From: Antedon mediterranea
Taxonomy: Eukaryota; Echinodermata; Crinoidea; Comatulida; Antedonidae
Direction: 5' to 3'
Length of the DNA stretch: 64,000 nt
Assembly: GCF_964355755.1 (NCBI RefSeq)
Contig: NC_092677.1
Span: 2,981,001-3,045,000 of the forward strand
Below the pieces are notes generated by a model that did no database searches, was not told the DNA's origin, and saw only the letters and a program-made list of their open reading frames with translations. Positions 24,131 to 33,345 of the stretch are shown piece after piece; position 1 is the stretch's first letter; each line of letters begins with the position of its first letter. The position numbers were made by a program, and so were the translations under genes.

Positions 24131-25309
24131 CTGTGAGAGGCTGGATACATAACCACTACACCAAACTCTCATCCACAACTTTGTAGTGTGCAGTTCTAGC
24201 CTATTTACACTTTAACGTGGATAGAATGTTCATAATTATAGGCATTCCAATACAATAACACATTTTGCTATGGTTTCCTAACGTTTTACAAACGTTTCCG
24301 ATAACGTTCAATGCATGACGTTACAACAAATTTCAACATCCGATTGGCAAAATGTTTACATGAATTCGTACAATTCAATAGCTTCCAGAAAACGTTTTAA
24401 TCATGATTATCACTTTTTATTCTGACTAGATCATATTGAAATCTACTGTAATATGAAAATAAGTGACCCACGTTATTCAAATTTTAAAAATTGTAACTCA
24501 TGCGAAAGATAATTGATTGACCTAGAAAATATTGAAATCTGGGTTGGGGGGGGGGGGGGGATAGAATACGAATAAGCGAGATGCGCTCTATTTATTGTGA
24601 TGAGCTATGAAGAAAGAGACAACAATATTATATTTGGGTGGCCATACGATGAGGTCACAATGTCCGGTTAACCATATTGATGCATTGATAACTCCTCACC
24701 TTCTAGAATATATAATAAAAATAAATTTCACCGTTTCGTTTTCGTTGTAGAGAAAGATTTGGAAGATGTAAACATGAATTACGCATGCTTACAAGCTGGC
24801 GCTTTCTTCGCAATTTATTTTTCGCAGTTTTAATTTTAAACGCGCGTAACTTTCTGTTCAACATGACATTTTTTCAACAGAAAGTTAGCGCATGATACAA
24901 ATTACACTTTTGCTAATATGAGTTTCAATTTAAAATTTTATTTGGTTTTCGACCTATGTTAAATACGCGAAATTCGTAAAATCGCGCGTAAGTCACGCGG
25001 CGCAATTGTAAACGTCATGTTCAATCATCGCAACGCGTCAACAACAACAACTACCGTAAATATTCTAATTGTAACCCTGGGTTATTATTCTTCGATGGTT
25101 TTTTTGGGATGGGTTACTATTAGAAGGGGGGTTACTAACGAAGCTTTACACGAATCTAAATGTGATCGTTTTTAAATGTCGATGATATTACTCTAGTTAA
25201 CACTTTTAATTCTAGCAACTTTAATTATATAGTTATTGATGTAGTAACCTTGAAAAAGCAAAATAACTTTATCAAACTTAACTTAACAAATGCAAGGTTA
25301 TGCAAGTTT
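24131..25309. other. No gene seen
   Basis: AT-rich DNA with a run of about 15 G at about 24545-24560 and several CGCGCG patches near 24840 and 24985. No exon is recognised. Confidence 0.5.
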
Positions 25310-25805
25310 TGTTTAAAAAAGAACCTCAAATTGTAATTAACAATAACAAGCTTGAAAATGTCAGTGAAACAAAGATTCTTTTTATTGAAGCTAATAATAG
25401 ACAAATGATCTACTCGGGTATAAGCCCACACCCCAAACTTGACGTGATTTCATGTTCAAGGAGGGTGGGCTTGTACGTCAGTATGGTGGTATTATTCTCG
25501 ATGGCTCTGCTTGCTTTTAGAATTAAATCAAAATGGACACTGAAATATAAAGACGAATACAGTATAATGCTGTATAATGTATACCTCTCGGCTCTATCCA
25601 TATACACATCACAGTTGTTGACGCGAATTCATTCCTTTTGTGTTGTGTGGAGGAGCAGTTCACTTTCGGACAGTGCTACTTTCCGAATAAACCTAATCAG
25701 TATTGCATTGTTTTAAATTAAACATGAATAAAATGTAAATTAAATATCACAAAAACATTAAATATAATGTTAGCATTTTATATAAATAACCTTACCGGGC
25801 GAATA
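25310..25805. repeat. Local duplication, longer copy
   Basis: The segments at about 25320-25400 (AAATTGTAATTAACAATAAC, then GTGAAACAAAGATTCTTTTT) and about 25675-25800 (TTCCGAATAAACCTAATCAG through AATAACCTTACCGG) recur in the same order at 26755-27032. The middle 270 bp is largely missing or replaced in the second copy. The 138-aa plus frame at 25300-25716 spans it and is probably chance. Confidence 0.8.
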
Positions 25806-26754
25806 CCATGATCGGAATTAACAAATCCCTTTGAATATTAGCCTACTTAGAAGGAACTATAATTGAAATGAGATTAACTAAAATTAAAACAGATGAAAAC
25901 AAACCTGAAAATGTTTTAACAAGCCAAGAAGAAACTGATTATTGAAGCGAGGCGAACTTAGCAATGTACAGTATGAGTAGGCCTATGTGCAGTTTATGAT
26001 GAGAAACACAAGCTAAAAAGAAAAAGTAGTATTATTTCGATAGAAACGTCAACCAATCATAGTTAGAATAATGCAACACGTGATCATGCATAACAAAAAC
26101 AGACAGATGGAAAAAAAAAGGAGGCAAGGATATGCTCACAGGCTTTATTTATCCTTAGACAGGCTTTATTCATCCTTAGACATCCTGTCCTGTTTCCGGT
26201 TCCCGTGGTCGTGTTGTCCTGTTTTTTTTTTCATTTTCTATGGGCTGCCTTATTCAAGCTTTGCTTTTTAGGAATGTTGCCCCTCTTATTTTAATAATTT
26301 TTACTGTTAATTTTTATTTTCTATGAAAGACAAGAGAAATAAATGTTTTTTTGATTGATTAATTTTGATTGATCCAGTAGACCTACATAAAGATAAATAA
26401 AATACACATTAACGATCCAAACATAAATAAATTCTAATTAAGTGACAAAGTATATTACTACAGTAGCAAATTATTTTTAATTTAGTAAAATTTCTGTGTT
26501 AAGGAATTTTATTTTTATAATGTTCTTTCTATTTCATAGCAAATATATTTGTATTATCAAGAACTACAGAGTCCTTATATTGGCCAGATATTGAAGAATG
26601 AAATATCTATTTTTATATTAGCTCAATTAAATATACATTGGTATAGGCCTATGTTATAATAAGCAAATAATGTTTATTTACAACCGTATACAAATTACAA
26701 ATTTTCTTCGCGCAAGTCCGACTTGAACTACGAAAAAAAGAACCCCCTTACCAC

Positions 26755-27032
26755 CTGAAATTGTAATTAACAATAACAAACTTGCAAATGTCAGTGAAAC
26801 AAAGATTCTTTTTATTCAAGCTAATCTTAAAGAGGAACAAGGTAGTTTCTAAGAATAGTAAACGTTTACACATTCTGGCAATGTCTCTACTTGCTTAGCT
26901 GCTTTCCGAATAAACCTAATCACTATTGCAATGTTTTAAATTAAATATGAATAAAATGTAAATTAAATATCACAATAACATTAAATATAATGTTAGCATT
27001 TGTCTTGATATTATTTTATATAAATAACCTTA
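26755..27032. repeat. Local duplication, shorter copy
   Basis: Matches both ends of 25310-25805 with a few substitutions, an internal deletion, and a small insertion TCTTGATATTATTTTATATA before AATAACCTTACCGG. Both copies flank the same AT-rich DNA, so this is a tandem or near-tandem duplication of about 1.2 kb. Confidence 0.8.
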
Positions 27033-27044
27033 CCGGCATTTGTG

Positions 27045-27110
27045 TAGTGTATGTTATATAGGCCAACATTTAAAAGTTCCGTAAAAAATTTTCCCCATTT
27101 TGGCCTATAT
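27045..27110 (+). mobile_element. Fragment of dispersed element K
   Basis: TATGTTATATAGGCC, then ATTTAAAAGTTCCGTAAAAA and TTTTCCCC match the left part of the longer copies at 52517-52740 (minus) and 58412-58605 (plus). Confidence 0.65.
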
Positions 27111-28218
27111 TCGGTGACCTTTAACATCAAATCAAATAACAGCGAATTTATCAAAATAAGAAAAATGATGACAATTATTATTATTGTTATTATATTACGA
27201 TTAATAATAATTATAATAATAATATTTAATATTAATATAAATATTTAATAATAATTCTAATAAATAGGCCTGGAAGCCTTCTACTGGTTATTAATGATAT
27301 ATACTATATTAATGAATATACTAATGTAAATATTATACGCCTGTGATAACAACTATGGGTCCTCAGTACCTGATGTTGAAACACAATGGTTTGTATTGTA
27401 AACTCTTTACTATATTTTATGTTTATTTTTATATACCTTTTTAAATTATCAACTCAAACCTATGATACTGTAGGACAATTTAATACAGTACCTGTATTAC
27501 CATATGTTGATAATGATTTTTCTTTTATATTTTTGCAAATAGTTTAAAGGCCAGGTGCGGGCAAAAAATTTCTATTGATCATACATTCCAATAATTATCG
27601 ATCTATAGTTTCCCCTATGTTTCATAATTTTTGAGATTTTATTTGTGTTACAGGAGCTTTTTGAAAATTAGCACTTTCTTATCAGTGGGGGGATAGTTCA
27701 AATTACACAGTAAAATCTCTATTCTTTTGTACACAAATTTTGAAAATAGAGAGGCATTTTAAAAAGCTATGAAAAATAAACGGTGTGGTAAAAAATGTTA
27801 TCAGATGACTAAATATAGGTAATATAACTTGAATTTTACATTTTTGGTATTTTTATTCAACTTCAGAATTTAATTTTCATGCTATAGCAAAAATTATCCA
27901 CCGTATATCCACCATCTTTTTTCACCTTCTAGGGAGTCACCAGACATGCTGTTACATTAGGTTAACTACCTAACTACTGAAAAAAAGTCTTCCTGGTTTT
28001 TTTGGCAGAATTTTACCAAATTTTGTATTTGACCATATTAGGGGAAATTCATGGTTTTTCATCTTGATTTCTGTTACAAATATTTGATTTATGTACAATT
28101 AACCAGATATTATATTTAAAATTCATGCCTGTACCTGAGCTTTAAGAACCTGTATCCGTCATATAATGTATTGTTTTGATGTATTATGTTAATTGGATGC
28201 ACCACTTCTGTGTGTGCC
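27111..28218. other. No gene seen
   Basis: Very AT-rich; a simple ATT/ATA-rich tract lies at 27165-27265. From about 27550 to 28130 the base composition is more even and it may be an old repeat, without recognisable coding sequence. Confidence 0.5.
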
Positions 28219-28377
28219 ATCGACAGGCCCGTAACCAGGGGGGGATCGGGGGGATCGTACGATCCCCCCCGCTGAACAGCGAGTTCCGCTTGGCCTCCCA
28301 CTTTTTTTTTGCTGGGCATACTAACACAACACGACGATTGTTCACTACAGGCCTAGTCAAGCCTTAATAAATTTAAT

Positions 28378-28379
<2 letters not shown>

Positions 28380-28420
<41 letters not shown>
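28380..28420. repeat. (TA)n microsatellite
   Basis: About 20 uninterrupted TA dinucleotides inside transposon J. Confidence 0.97.
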
Positions 28421-28422
<2 letters not shown>

Positions 28423-29181
28423 AACTAAAATATAAAAACCTAACACTAAAATTTACAAGATAAGTTCTATTTGATAACTGCTGAACATCGTGGTTCTGGA
28501 GCTAGTGAGCTGTACACAGAGCATAGTTGTTGTTTGGTTGACATAACAGGGTATTCCCCTACACAGGTCTCCGCGTGCGTGTGTGACGTGCCCAGCCAGC
28601 TGCTTGATAGAGAAAGCATGCAGCTCACACGGACGCAAGTGCAAGATGCAATGGTTGAGTGAATTCAGGAATCATCTTAATTCCATGGTTTTTTACCTAA
28701 ACACCACATGATGGTGAATATGCCTGTTAAAGTCTCAATGATACGATCCCTAATGTACCATGTTGTTGCTAGGAGGATTGAAAGGAGGAGGGATCTAGCC
28801 TAATTTCGGTCGGCAAGAGAATGCCGTCCTCTGACAATATAAGGTCGGCAATATTAAGATCGGCAATTGAAATTTGTGGGCTGGAAATTACACCAACAAT
28901 ATAGTTCATAAACAAAAGAGAATAGCCGGAAATGCGATTTGCGGCCATAGGCCTATAGAGAAAAAAATTCGAGGGTATGGTTCCAGTGGCGGATCTAGCG
29001 GGGGTGTATTTTTTTTTTAAATTAAATAGATTTTAAAAACACGTATCGTTTCGACGGTCATCAATCACCGATGGTTTGCACATTTTCATAGTGAAAATAG
29101 TACGTCGGAGCACATCGTCAGCTTGATCGCATTCCACCAAGCATGTACGTCGACATCCTTTGTGTACTATCAATCTCTAGC

Positions 29182-30280
29182 GGTCAGTCTAATTACCGAA
29201 AACAACCGAAAATAACCGAAAACAACCATAAACAACCGAAAACAACCACAAACAACCGAAAACAACCATAAACAACCAAAAACAACCATAAACAACCGAA
29301 AACGAACCGAAAACAAACCTAAAACAACATAAAATAATCTAAATACCGAAAACAAATTTGTATAATATTTTTTTAATGTCGCCCTCTATTGATGGGTGTT
29401 TCTAAATCTAAGACCATAACAGAGACAAAAAACCGCGCGCGCAAAAGCCAAGGAAGACCCTACGATGACAGTGTGCACAAAATACAACTAAAAATCGTAC
29501 AATCAATCAATTGATAACATCGCATTTACTTACAGAATCTATAAAAATATTTTAATTTTAGTCTTTCGATTTTTGATCCAGAAACCAGCGCATTACTCCT
29601 TGTTTTTGAGTTCGTGTTGTGTCCGTTGGATATTGTGCTCCGCCAACAGAGCAAACAGAATTTCTATGTTTTTCCTAAAACAAATGATAATAAATGATAC
29701 TTGACTTGACTTGACTTGACAATAATTATGAATATGTTAATCCATAGTATAGAAAGTAAATTGACTATGGTTAATCATGATCAATTTAATTATAGATTTT
29801 CAAAGATAAATTATACAAAGATACTAGGGACTATAAAGTATACTATCCTTAATCGCTTCAGTATTCACTTAAGTGACGAAACCGGGGACGAAAACGCAAA
29901 GTTAGGTAAAATCATGCTTTGTTTTTGAAAAGACTAAAAACGAAATGTGTTTATAGATTTTGTAAGTAAATGTAGTCTACGGTGTATTTCATTGAATTTG
30001 TACGATTTTTAGTTGTATTTTGTGCACACTACCATTTCGTAGGGTCTTCCATGATTTTTGCGCCTCTGTGTATGGTCTTAGCTTTAGAAACACCCATCAA
30101 TAGAGGGCGACATTAAAAAAAATATTATACAAAATTTGTTTTCGGTATTTAGATTTTTTAAATTTTGTTTTCGGTTTGTTTTCGGTTTGTTTTCGGTTGT
30201 TTACGGTTGTTTTCGGTTGTTTATGGTTGTTTTCGGTTGTTTTCGGTTATTTTCGGTTGTTTTCGGTAATTAGACTGACC
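29182..30280. mobile_element. Long-TIR element F (Mutator-like, non-autonomous)
   Basis: Terminal inverted repeats of about 330 bp. The outer 14 bp GGTCAGTCTAATTA are identical. Then come many short direct copies of CCGAAAACAA or ATAAACAACC variants (complement GGTTGTTTTC), then a conserved inner arm with TGTCGCCCTCTATTGATGGG and GTACAATCAATC. The word ATCTCTAGC occurs at the left edge (29173-29181) and one base beyond the right edge (30282-30290), a candidate 9-bp duplication. Long TIRs plus a 9-10-bp duplication point to a Mutator-like origin. No coding capacity. Confidence 0.78.
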
Positions 30281-30988
30281 CATCTCTAGCGTTACCAACG
30301 ATCATTCACAGTTAAGTGTAAAAGGAGCAAGTTGATAAAAGCCATGTGGTGAGCTTGGTCGCGTTCCACTAAGCAGGCGGCATCCTTTGTGATCGTCACT
30401 CCCGTATTGTAGAGTAGCGGTAGGCCTACCTCAGACGATCAATAGAGTTGATGAAGCCACATGGTCAGTGCTACTATACTACGCGCCCATTTATTAAGTA
30501 TAAGTATTATAAAAACAAAGGCTAGGACTGTATGCCTACGAAAATTATCCCGTTAGGGCTAAATTTTATTAAAACGTATTACTATTAAAATATTAACAAT
30601 GCTGCAGCATTTCATGACCCTTGTTGTTTTATTTGCTTTCCCGTCGATGATTCTCATAAACACATCGCGATGACATCATGACAAAAGAGGTGTTTTGTTT
30701 TTTTCAAATCACTAAATATAATGTAATCGAGCCGGACCGCTAATTTTTAAACGATCGTTTAAACCAGGTCGTTGAATATGCCGTGATTTTAATTGTCAAA
30801 AACATGACCGTCAGTCGATGGCCGGCTCGGAGTTTCGATAAATCTCTCGTCGCATGTGTTGCGTGGTGAAAACACTCTCAGCAAGTTTGCTTCATTAATA
30901 TGCATGAGACTCTGTGACGACCCGCTTTAACGTGACGTCATTTTACTTTAGCTGCATGCGAAGTATAGTGACCGCGATCGACCCGGCG

Positions 30989-31936
30989 GCGATTTTTTTT
31001 TTCGTACATAAGTTGGGGACCCCCTCATGAAACGTCACAAAATAAACATGAATAATTCATCAGTTAAATTTTGTTGTTCCGTGTGCACCCAAGCGTATAG
31101 CAACAAGAAGTGATTACACAAGTGCGGTACGATTCTAGGCCTATCTTCGCTGTTGTTGCGGCGTGCGATTTCATAGAAGAATAGCGGCGTTTTGTGTGGA
31201 TTGTCGAAATAATCAGCCTTTAGTTTATGGTGTTTTTAATATAATTTTTTACTAAAGAATTACGTGTTAAAACTATAGTTTCTATTAATACTATTAGGCC
31301 TAATTATTAGTCTCTAAACCCATGTCTATTCTAGTAGTAGCTAGCTGTGTGGGTGTGTGTGACGTGTGTGTGTTAGGTATGACCAAAGATAGTTACACTA
31401 TCTTTGGTATGACACAATCCGAGTAATAAGTCAGCAAAATTAAACAATAAACATTACACAAAAATACATGTTTATTCTCGTGGGTCAAATCTTCCCATCT
31501 CATGTGTTCATATACGCGCATTTTTAAAGTTCCTTTGAGTACTGTACATGCATATTGTTTGATAATAAAATAGCAGAATTAAAAAAATACAGTACACAAA
31601 TTATACACATTCTTTATTCTTGTGGGTCTAAGCTTTCTTTGGGCTATGTCCAATGAATTACTACTTAGTTTAATGTCTTGCCGTACTTGCCTAGCTGTCG
31701 ATTAGCCTCGACTCGACACATTTTGTGTGAAGAAGAGTGCGCGAAGGCAATCCCGTGAATTGACTTAGAATCCTAGGCCTACTGTAGAAAGTATCGTATC
31801 GCAGTTGTGTAATCACTTCTTGTTGCTATACGCTTGGGTGCACACGGAACAACAAATTTAACTGATGAATTATTCATGTTTATTTTGTGACGTTTCATGA
31901 AGGGGTCCCCAACTTATGTACGAAAAAAAAAATCGC
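30989..31936. mobile_element. Long-TIR element G with exact 9-bp target-site duplication
   Basis: Inverted arms of about 150 bp: the left starts GCGATTTTTTTTT, then CGTACATAAGTTGGGGACCC; the right ends with the complement. Arms also share AAGCGTATAGCAACAAGAAG. The 9-bp GACCCGGCG lies exactly outside both ends (30980-30988 and 31937-31945). Inside, CTTTATTCTTGTGGGTC-like phrases occur twice (about 31470 and 31615), an internal duplication. No transposase frame; it fits a Mutator-like non-autonomous element. Confidence 0.85.
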
Positions 31937-32619
31937 GACCCGGCGCGCGTGTAAAAAAATAATACCGGCCTAGACTAGGGCAAGTTTATAATATAAAGGT
32001 GAAAAACATCGTCGCGTTGTAAAAATTTAGATGTAAAGTACAGGCAAGTTGTTAGCTTGCTTTTGGTACCCTAGGTAAGTATCAGCTGCATATTCCACAT
32101 GTCGTAATTTGCGAGCTTTAGAGTGTTTGGTAAATGACATTATGAGATGTTTGTAAATCGTTTTAAACGACTTACAATGCGCTAGAACGCCAAAATCCCG
32201 ACCGGGGGCCCTTGGCGGCCCCCTGGCCCCCAGCCAATGTTTGCTCGCTTCGCTCGCAAAGCTACGCCACCCCTATTTCAATAGGTATCCTGGATCCGCC
32301 TCTGGGTTCCACTAAACAACTTAACGATCCACCCCGCCGTCAAACCTGGTTACGGCCCTGATCGATGCAAAGGTGTCATTTCCTAATAAATAAAAATTTA
32401 AAAAACTAAATAGTCTACACATAATATTTTGCTGATGAAATATAGTATCCATATGGGTAAAATACAGAGTTTTTCATTTTTAGACTCAACAGTTCATTTG
32501 GAACGTATAAAAACTAATCTTATTTGTTGTGAAGAAGAAGAATCTCCAAGAACTTGACCGGTTATGTTTGAGAACCATTTTATTGTTAAACTTAGCGCGC
32601 CATGTCTTGAAAATTATCA

Positions 32620-32754
32620 TGTTTTTGTGTTTGATGTGTGTGCGACGCGATCTGTTGTACGTTTGGTCTGTGGTGGCGGCCGGCTAGCGACGATATACAC
32701 ACACGGTCACAGATACCGGTGGTAGAGAGGCTTATTTTTAGCCTATTCGTAATC
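32620..32754 (+). promoter_or_regulatory. Probable SF3B3 promoter and 5'UTR exon
   Basis: A GC-richer segment with TGGTGGCGGCCGGCTAGCGA ends at a consensus donor, AATC followed by GTAAGTAG (intron from 32755). The SF3B3 coding exon opens after TTATTTTACAG at 33331, so 32755-33331 reads well as intron 1 within the 5'UTR. No TATA box is evident and the start site is not defined. Confidence 0.55.
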
Positions 32755-32929
32755 GTAAGTAGTGCTGTTTAATATCGAGATACATCGTAAAATTCTGATT
32801 TAGAATTTAAAAGTTTTTGTTGTATAGATTTTTAGAAATATATGATAAAATAATTGTACGGTATATTTTGTAAACAATGCACTTTTTTGGGTGAAATTTA
32901 GCTAGAAACAAGTGTACCGTCGTAATAAG

Positions 32930-33260
32930 CAGTATTCGTAGGCCGATAGAGCTAGGCCAGCCTAGCTCTATTTTTACTTTTAGGCCTTGTTGACAATCAG
33001 TAACATAAGATTTATCTAAAAACCTTGAATGTTGTTGGTGGATCCGTTGTTGGCAAGTAGGGATCCAATCAAACTTAGGCCTAAGCCTATCCTAAAATAA
33101 GTAAAATCAGGATTAAGGTAAGGCTAAGCCTAGCCCTAGTCGGTCCCGTCGGCCCCTACCTAGATAGATAGGCCTGGATACGACACTCTGTACTGAATGA
33201 GGCTAGGCCTACCAGCTAGTGTAGTCTAGGCCTAGGATTATAAGGAATTGTGATACATTA
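32930..33260. repeat. AGGCCTAG/CTAGGCCT-rich island in SF3B3 intron 1
   Basis: A dense cluster of short words such as TAGGCCTAAGCCTA, GGCTAAGCCTAGCCCTAG, TAGATAGGCCTGG, GGCTAGGCCTACC and TCTAGGCCTAGG within 330 bp, without a fixed period. It is more GC-rich than its surroundings and lies between the 5'UTR exon and the coding start. Confidence 0.7.
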
Positions 33261-33345
33261 CATTCTTATGCAAAATGTATACTAGCCTAGATTCACTTGA
33301 ATATTGAAACTTGTTTCTTTTTATTTTACAGATAATTGTACCAAA

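Larger units (their letters stand above)
28984..32304. mobile_element. Second-level DNA transposon I, nested in J
   Basis: Left end CAGTGGCGGATCTAG, right end GGATCCGCCTCTG (reverse complement CAGAGGCGGATCC), so the ends are inverted with few mismatches. The flanks carry a 5-bp duplication GGTTC (28979-28983 and 32305-32309). The same duplication length and similar CAG-starting ends as J suggest the same transposase superfamily. Near its right end it has a GC-rich tract of CCCTGG/GGCCCC words (about 32200-32245). It contains two further elements at 29182-30280 and 30989-31936. Confidence 0.75.
28224..32360. mobile_element. Outer DNA transposon J (hAT5-like ends), carrying nested insertions
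   Basis: Left end CAGGCCCGTAACCAGG, right end CCTGGTTACGGCCCTG: inverted repeats of 16 bp with one mismatch. The element is flanked by the exact 5-bp duplication ATCGA (28219-28223 and 32361-32365). Termini starting CAG and a 5-bp duplication fit the hAT5 group; this assignment is inferred. Most of the interior is a second element at 28984-32304. The remaining J sequence (28240-28983 and 32305-32345) has no transposase-like frame, so J is non-autonomous. A (TA)n run lies within it. Confidence 0.75.

Noticed and set aside
25300-25716. 138-codon plus-strand frame
   Set aside because: Spans one copy of a local duplication; the second copy is disrupted, composition is AT-driven, and no family or splice context is seen.
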